From positions 186,001 through 250,000 of the forward strand of contig NW_027063596.1 in the NCBI RefSeq assembly GCF_032884065.1: DNA of 64,000 bases, written 5' to 3'. Within the stretch, counting starts at the first letter, position 1. Every line of letters begins with the position of its first letter. A program made the position numbers and the translations under genes. Shown piece by piece: positions 56,541-64,000 of this stretch. The notes beneath the pieces were generated by a model that saw only the letters and a list, made by a program, of their open reading frames with translations, ran no database searches and was not told the DNA's origin. This DNA comes from Artemia franciscana. Its lineage: Eukaryota > Arthropoda > Branchiopoda > Anostraca > Artemiidae.

Positions 56541-59500
56541 TAAAGATAATAACAATATTTATTTATAGACCACTTACATCACAAGATAAATAGTGGAGCA
56601 AACACTAAAAAAAGCGATTCGAAAACGAAAATCAACAATAAAATTACATAAAAAAACAAAAAATCACCAATAACAATTAAACAACAATAACATTAAATGA
56701 ATGAAATTAATAAAACAAACGAATTAAACCATGGTGAGGCGACAAACGCCGATACGCTGTTTTCGAAAGCTTTTAGTGTAGACCAGTCAGCTTCTCAGTA
56801 ATATTCGGGAAGTGAAACTTATTTATTATTTTTCGATTCTTATACCAATGAGGAAGATAAAGACGATATTTACAAAACAGAAATAGGCCACTCGAATATC
56901 ACTAAAATCTTTATTACTTAAAATAACACAAAGCCCAGAAAGGTAAAGAAGAAAATGATCTGATAAAGTACAATAAAGCTTTCCAAGGCAATACGATTAT
57001 TTGCCTCGACAGGCAACAATTTTACAGAAACCAATCTGGATCTTTGTTCTAACATCCCAGACGGCACTCTCACGAAAAATAAAAAAAAAAATTTGGTAAG
57101 TGTAATACGAAACCACCGCATCGAATCTACATGAAGGATAGAAATTTTTTTAGAACTTGGAGGTTTAGGAGGGGATGGAAAATTGAAAGAAAGATACTCA
57201 CATTTACCAACGTTAAGCGAAAGGCCGATTTTAGTAAGATGTAAACCATCTGCGACAGTCCGAGTTTAGACCGGCTAATTAGAAGAATATCGTTAGCATA
57301 AGCAAGGTATGAAATATCAGTTAACCCAACAAAACAAACAGAAGAAATATTCTTAAGAATACTAGAAATAGAAGATTTAAAAATACTTGCAGATAATACT
57401 CCGCCCTGTCGTACATCCCGATGAACAGGGACAATAAAAGAAGAAAGGGCACCTGATACCAAAACTTAAGAAGAAAAATAAGTGAAAGGTTAATGCCGTG
57501 ACTATAAAGAGAATAATGAGCCTGACTCTGTAAAATACTATCGAAAGCCTTAGAAAAATCAAGGGCACAAATGTGAAGACCATAACCTCTAGCTGCAGCA
57601 TCATTAAGAAGGTAAGCCAGAGCGCGGTGAGCGTGCTGGCAAAAGATGCCACATCAAAAACTGAGCTGGTTCTCCCAAAAATAAGCATCCAAATTGATAG
57701 AAGGAAGTAGGATATATTCAAAGATTTTACTAAGATTACAAGAAACCGTGATTGACCTGAAAGAAGAACAGTCCAATGGATTCTTACTTCGTTCAAGAAC
57801 GGAAGTGACAAAAAGCAATCAGGAACGGGAGAACAACAAATACACATTTGGAAAAGCAACTGTAAATGGAAAAACAAAGACAGACAGTTTACTTTAAGAT
57901 GATAAACACTAATTCCGTCCACATCAACAGAGCTTTATTTCAATTTCTTAACAGATGCAATTACAGCACCAACAGAAATGGGTAGAACTTGTGCCTGAGT
58001 CAAGGAAGACGGGAGAACCGAATCAAGCAATTTTGAGTAAAATGCGTGCACTGCATAATTCACTTTGGAAAATATACCTGAATAGTGGTCAGACCACGCA
58101 GCCGGTGAGACGGGGCAATTAAGATTTGCTGAATTATCTAATTTAGATGAATTAATCACTTTGTCCTTTTCATTCCTGTTGGTAGGACAATCTAACCCTT
58201 TATATCGGCTTGATCGGAGACGTTTTTTAAACAAAGGCTTAGATTTTTGTTTTGTTTCACAAACATTTGCGGATAGTCGTTGACCATTATTAATCCATAT
58301 CCGCAGCCACAATTTGGCTTTATTTTTCTAGATTTTCAGTTCAGGGTCAAGCGACCATATTGGTTTTCTTTTACTTTTTCTCACTCGCTCCTTAGGGACG
58401 GCCACCTTCTCAGCCCGTTTAAAACACCACACAATTATGTTTTAGTACTAATTCAGTTCATAATTAGTTTTTGTAGAGCGAACACTTAGCTGGAGTAAAT
58501 GAAAGGGTACATGTAAAGAACCAAAGAGCATAAACAGGGTTGAAATATATAGTTACATATTAGCATTTTTCCAGTTACTCCGAACAAATCACTTAGAGAA
58601 AGGGGAATTTGTCTGGTCTGTACTATTTGTCCTAATCAAAAAGTTCAATGACAGTAGAAGGTGATCAATATCCTTCTCATCTTAGTAGACGTGCACTGTT
58701 GAAAATACAATAAACGGGGAAGAAATTACATGGTCAATATCCGAAAGGCTACCAGTATTATGCCCGTTCGAAAAAGATAGATCCTTTACAATTATTCTAT
58801 AATCAGGAAGACTATCAAGAAGGTTCATAGAACGCATAAAATCAAGCTTTCACCAATAATAACAAAATTTGCTACCTTCCTTGGTTATTTTATGGCGCAG
58901 AGTTTTAAAACTTGCAAATGCTTCGAAGAATTTGGAGAATTCTCCGAATTCTTGGAATTCATATTCCGAATATTCGGAGAAGTCATATTCTTCTCATCAT
59001 GAGGAATATATGTATTAATTAAAAGTTTTTCCGAGCCTTATAGCTAGAAAATGCTAGCCAGAAAAATAACATGACGGGGACGAAAAGCTCAGCTTTTGTT
59101 TTATAGTGCATGGTAAGCCCCCAGAAGGCCTTCCAAAAGCGGAAATAGCATTTGTTGTGAAAGCAAAGTGATTAGCACTGCTGCGCAGGAAACTAACACT
59201 CGTTCCTGTCGAAAGATATTCCTGAAAGCATACAATGTCAAGCTTACAGTATAGTTCATCAATAGTAAGATCCTTGTTTTTTATCCCATAAATACTAAAA
59301 GACACAACTGATACTGATACAGACATTAATTACTTTTTGGCAAATTGTGACTTGCAATTGCTTTCAGTTTAGAACATGTAAAGCTAAACGAAGCATTATT
59401 GTCTCCACAGTTTACAAACTTAGATGACAAATTGCAAGGCGAGTCTCTTTCTAAGACATGAGGACCAGCACATTTTGCTGTTATACTGGAATAAGACGAC

Positions 59501-60060
59501 TGGAGATGTTGAGGGGACCCGCAAATATTACAAAAACAGGGAATCGCCTTGAACTCGTAAACGAGTAGGTTTTCTTATCCTACTTTAAGACCGTATCTGA
59601 ATGCTTAAGTTCTTGACATTGCATCAGAGAATTCAAGTTTTACCGCAGTGGATCTCCCTAGCCTAGAGGCATCATAACACCAGGGCAGGGTATCAAGTGA
59701 GATAATTTGAAATCGCTAGGAATTTCCTACAAAAGGCCGTAAAGCTTCTTAGTTTACACTTTCGCAGAAGAGCCTGTTATCGCTCCAGTTACTGACAAAT
59801 AGAAATCTTCGGCAACTGACTTATCTATATTGATAATCAGTTTGTCATGTACAGGACGTATACTAGTGACTGGTTTATGACCATTTATCTGATCTATCAC
59901 AACTATTCGTTTTATTGGTTCTGAGAGAGCAGGGGGAAGGTTCGACACAACAATAGTAGCATACGAGTCGGGAAATGCAGGCTTTTGCAGTTGAGGGTAA
60001 TTCAATTCATAAGCATTCAGCTTTGTCGCAACGACCTTGAGTGGTTTTTCAACACCTTTG
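56541..60060 (-). mobile_element. non-LTR retrotransposon, copy 2 (ORF1-EN-RT), decayed
   Basis: Minus strand, from 5' to 3'. ORF1 remains at 60005-59754 (SYATIVVSNLPPALSEPIKR, matching the ORF1 at 16.4 kb), with cysteine clusters at about 59550-59370. ORF2 starts in an ATG at 59326 directly after the ORF1 stop: endonuclease LDIVCFQEYLS, GRPSGGL, and YIPHDEKNM further on. The linker is at 58312-57935 (AAWSDHYSGIFSKVNYAVHA). RT pieces follow: ALDFSKAFDSI at about 57560, VRQGGVLSASIF, and AYANDILLIS, where the usual Y-A-D-D-D has N. The RT is broken by frameshifts. The AT-rich 3' tail, with GAGGCGACAAA on the plus strand at 56736, ends near 56541. Confidence 0.8.
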
Positions 60061-62833
60061 TAGAAAGCCTAAAGTAAGCCACAGCGGGCAGAATGGGAAC
60101 CTTGGTTGGAGATTTGATAAATTAAATCGGAGCCAATACCTCCTTAGGGTCCAACTTTTTAATAAGGTTAAGAATATCTTTTACATTATTTGTAAGGTTT
60201 TCGCGCCAATGCGCCACGGACAAATATCATTAGGCGCAACCTTCACCCAAAATTCATTTTTGTATTAGGCAATAATACCGCATTAAAAAAAATCTATTAC
60301 ATGTTGAATAATAATATCGTCTTGAATTCCTTCTTCCCAGTTATTTTGCAAAACCTTCATTACAGGGCACTACACACATTCGCAATTATCCTTAGCTTGT
60401 TTTCAGTAAAGTGTAAATGGTCCAATAAGCTTATAAAGGTGTAATGGTGTATTTGCAATTGAAAGCAGGGTTGCCAACCTGACTCTATGGTTAGGCTTAA
60501 ATTACCACTTACTTGAAACCAGTTTGAATTGCAATGAAATCAGAGTCCAGAGACGGTCAGTTCAGCGAGAAACTCGTATATTATCCAAATAGCAAGTTGA
60601 TAGCTTGAATCTAGGCCAGGTAAATTTAATCCAAAACAAAATATTGCGAAATAACAGTCATTGAATTCTAGCAAGCTTCACAGGATTTAATGCAAAATAA
60701 AATATTGGGAAATAACATTCCTAAAATAAATTAAGTTCAAAGATGTTATCACTTTGAAGACTGAAGTGAGACTCCAATCACTGATAGTGAGTCATAGTGA
60801 GACTATGACTCACTGATTTTTTAGCATTTTCTTGCTTTGCTTGTTCCTAGTTGCTAGTCCCCGTTCTCCCATTCTTAGAAATGCTGGAAATAGGTAATAT
60901 ACAAAGTTTTGTTTTAAATGCAAGTGGTAATCCTTTTGCCAGTCACTAGCCATTAGTCGATCTTCGTAGCTGCTTTAAAAAATTTAAGCATGTTTTTAGT
61001 ATGCTGGTAACTGGTGAATAGCCTTTCGCAACTCAAAAACAAAACAGAAACCAGGATACCAATGGCAAATAGTCACACATTAAAGGTAACTGGCAACTGG
61101 TTTTGAAACACAGCAACATATTTTGCTTTGTTTTAATGTCGTCATTTGCATGAGACTTAGATTTCATGTGGCTTTTTCTAACACATGGAGCATTCTCTCT
61201 TGACAAAACCTATCAATGTGAATGAGACTTTTTAAACAAGACATAGCAGTAATTATCACTGTAACAACGTGTGAATGAATGCTAAAAAGAAATCTGAATG
61301 TTTTTCTGATTCACATTTCTTCTCTTGCTGCTATGCTATTCCAGGTGAATATTTTGCTATGATACAGAAAATCAGTTGCCCCCCCTCAAACCCTTCCCCA
61401 GACAATCTTAAAACTAAAAAAGAGAGACTTAAAACTAAAAATTAAATAAAGGAAAATGCTACAACTACTACTAACCAGAGCAATAAGCTGCCTGAGGCCA
61501 GCACACCTATGCATGCATCTTATCAATCCTAACCTATTCCTCAAGATACTAAAAATTGATAAGGTTGGTAGAACATTCTTTTGATTTACCTCATAAAACT
61601 GAACTACATAGACAAGAGATTCAGTTGTCGTAAATGAAGGTAGAATAAACCGGGGTAAGCTGGTGGAGGTCGAATACTTTTGGTACGAGTCCCTCATCAA
61701 AAATTAAAAAAAAACTCGAATTCCTCCTAGTCCCCCCTCCACACAGAAATAAGTCATTTGAAAGATATTGCATTAAGTTCAATTTTAGTAGTACGGATAC
61801 ACAATTCTAACTCAACATCTCGAACTCTTCCTGACACCATATTTGTAGATGCTTATTGTAACTATATAACTAGGGTACCCACTTAATATAATAACTAAAA
61901 ATGATCTTTATAAATTTATAATTCTAACTCAATGTCTCCAACTCTTCCAGATCCAGTTCTTTAGAAGATTATAGTAACTAGGGTAAACATGATTTTTTAG
62001 GGGGGTGGGTCTGCATTTTTATTTCCACAGGACTATATCCTAGTCTTACAGGAGATCTAAAGCAATATATTTAATTTCTTAATTTGTATTCTTACCCCAT
62101 ATTTAAATTTGGAAGTTTGTTTCTCTCTCTTTAGCAGTCTTTGAACGTTTCAAATGGATTTAGAACTTACATTTAACTTTCACCATGGATTCTTTGACCC
62201 CCTAACGAAGTTAAAACTGGTAGTGAATTTGAGTCCCACGTCCGATCCTATACAGTTCAGCTTTATACCCAGAGCTTTTCAAAAATAAATTCGCTAACCT
62301 CACATTGCTGAGTAAACTTTATTTTCTTATGTGCAAATCTCGAGGGATTAAGTTGAAACTTTCTGAGTGTCAAGGCTGGGGCTTATTTTAGAGTTTGTGG
62401 AAGAAATAAAATGGAGAAAAAATTCTTGACTTTCCTCATATCCTTGAAAGTTTTCCCTTTCAGACAAATTTCAGATACACGGCCCTCTTTTTGTTTGAAA
62501 ATAAAAATCATTTTAGCTAAATAACATACATTTTTAACAATATTTGCCAAAAAAATGTATTCCATTTTATTAACAGAATATCTACTCCTTGATAAACTTT
62601 CCTTGGAGCCATATTCTAAAACTTATAAAACTTAGGAACCATTATTTTCCTTTCGATTGACAAAAAATTACAAACACCGGTGTTTCTATTAAACCGATAA
62701 AATATAACAACATATAAACGATAAATTATAATAACAAAAAGACAGATAAAGAGGATCAAAATTGAAGACATTCAATCAATTCACCGAGGATAAATAGTTC
62801 AACTGGTGAAAAACAAAGGAGAGTGAAGACTTA
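60061..62833. other. mostly unassigned, with a LINE tail relic and a hairpin
   Basis: At about 61485-61560 the minus strand encodes MHRCAGLRQLIALV, matching the LINE C-terminus at 46.1 kb (GVGLRQLGAVV). A 13 bp perfect hairpin (AGTGAGTCATAGT, 3-base loop) lies at about 60787-60815. No other feature is recognised. Confidence 0.4.
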
Positions 62834-64000
62834 TCAAACAGTTCGTGGTAACGAACTGTAGTAAGGAGCGACCCGGCTCAATAGTAACCAAAACTCTAAA
62901 AAATGGAATTTTGATGCCAATAGTTACATCAAAAGAATCGCACTTTAATGCTGATTTTAAATATAAAATTTTCATCAAGATTAGTCTTACCCGTCAAAAG
63001 TTACGAGCCTGAGAAAATTTGCCTCATTTTAGAAAATAGGGGGAAATACCCCCTAAAAGTCATGCGATCTTAACGAAAATCACACCATCAGATTCAGCGT
63101 ATCAGAGAACCTTATTGTCGAAGTTTCAAGCCCTTATCGAAAAAATGTGGAATTTCGCATTTTTTGCCAGAAGACAAATCACGGATGCGTGTTTATTTGT
63201 TGTTTTTTTTTCCCAGGGGTGATCGTATCGACTCAGTGGTCCTAGAATGTCGCGAAAGGGCTCATTCTAACGGAAATTAAAAGTTCTAGTGTACTTTTTA
63301 AGTGACCAAAAAAATTGGAGGGCACCTGGGCCCCCTCCCACGCTCATTTTTCCCCAAAGTCACCGGATCAAAATTCTGAGATAGCCATTTTATTCAACAT
63401 AGTCAAAAAACCTAATAACTATGTCTTTGGGGACAACTTACTCCCCCGCAGTCCCCGTGGGAGGGGCTGCAAGTTACAAACTTTGACCTGTGTTTACATA
63501 CAGTAATGTTTACTGGGAAGTGTACAGACGTTTTCAGGGGGATTTTTTTGGTTTGGGGGGACAGTTGAGGGGGGGGGTTAAGTGGGAGGATCTTTCCATG
63601 GAGGAACTTCTCATGGGGGAAGAGACTTTCAATGGAGGGGGCGCAGGATTTTCTAGCATTATTTAAAAAAACTAATATGAAAAGTTTTTTCAACTGAAAG
63701 TGAGGAGCAGCATTAATACTTAAAACGAAGAGAAATTATTACGCATATGAGGGGTTTACCTCCTCATAATACCTCACTCTTTACGCTAAATTATTTTTAG
63801 TAATTTCAACTATTTATTCTACGGCCTATGTGATTCAGAGGTCATTCTTAAGGAATTGGGACAAAATTTAAGCTTTAGTGTAAAGAGCGAGGTATCGACG
63901 AAGGGTGAGCCCCCTCATATACGCAATAAAACATACGAATATAGAAGTTTGCTACGTAAGTTAATTCGTAAGTTACGTATATTTTTTACTCATTAAAACG
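62834..64000 (+). mobile_element. element A, copy cut by the window end
   Basis: It starts TCAAACAG after A62833, follows the family consensus closely ('ggagcgacccggctcaatag', 'agcgtatcagagaacc', 'gtgtacagacgttttcag') and includes the first quasi-palindrome (about 63690-63930). The window ends before the terminal palindrome. It is one of the least diverged copies. Confidence 0.88.

Noticed and set aside
57694..57897. Plus-strand frame opposite the LINE RT
   Set aside because: Shadow of the minus-strand element.

Overview
This window looks like a stretch of a repeat-rich animal nuclear genome, most likely an arthropod. One host gene is recognisable: the 3' half of glyoxalase I (lactoylglutathione lyase), on the minus strand. 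Two exons are certain, at 38932-39226 and 29278-29456. They join in phase across an intron of about 9.5 kb, and canonical splice sites and all four metal-ligand positions are visible. A possible first coding exon sits near 47.27 kb. The exon that should lie between was not found. The repeat families and the transposon mix remind me of crustacean DNA, perhaps brine shrimp, but that is an impression and not evidence.

Almost everything else is mobile or repetitive DNA. The dominant family, called element A here, occurs as about ten full or partial copies (5508-7141, 9620-10345, 15345-15636, 19047-19866, 20193-21902, an outer and an inner copy in 23255-25505, 50529-52515, and 62834 to the window end). 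It starts with TCAAACAG, ends ATTTAA, and carries two very large hairpins built around CTCTTTACGCTAAAG. Two copies sit inside other repeats whose uninterrupted paralogues are in this window. Both went in between A and T with no target duplication, which resembles rolling-circle (Helitron-like) insertion. A second family, repeat B (7571-9610, 26355-28585, 35627-37562), is a 2 kb element made of internal units of about 280 bp. A third (family C, 44.3-46.0 kb) and a fourth (M, marked by CTAGAGGGCCCTGA, at 0.6-1.0, 46.3-50.5 and 52.5-53.8 kb) are arranged in both orientations.

Recognisable coding transposon remains: two copies of one non-LTR retrotransposon with CCHC-knuckle ORF1 and endonuclease/RT ORF2 (16.1-18.6 kb plus, 56.5-60.1 kb minus); a cleanly inserted 5'-truncated LINE RT (48690-49787 minus); several LINE fragments (2.4, 7.2, 8.3, 10.6, 38.5, 41.5, 46.1, 47.9 and 61.5 kb); Penelope-like RT pieces (29.5-30.25 kb minus and 22.5-22.9 kb plus); an internally deleted Helitron (42090-44338) with a textbook 3' hairpin-CTAG end; and a hAT-like RNase-H-fold transposase pseudogene flanked by 233-250 bp inverted arms (31185-34224). 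The Penelope piece, repeat B and the hAT-like element all lie inside the glyoxalase intron.

Smaller items: a tRNA-Lys(CUU) pseudogene (12781-12853 minus), several fold-back elements, perfect short palindromes, and long AT microsatellites. No CRISPR, rRNA or bacterial-style operon is present. The remaining AT-rich stretches hold nothing I can identify.
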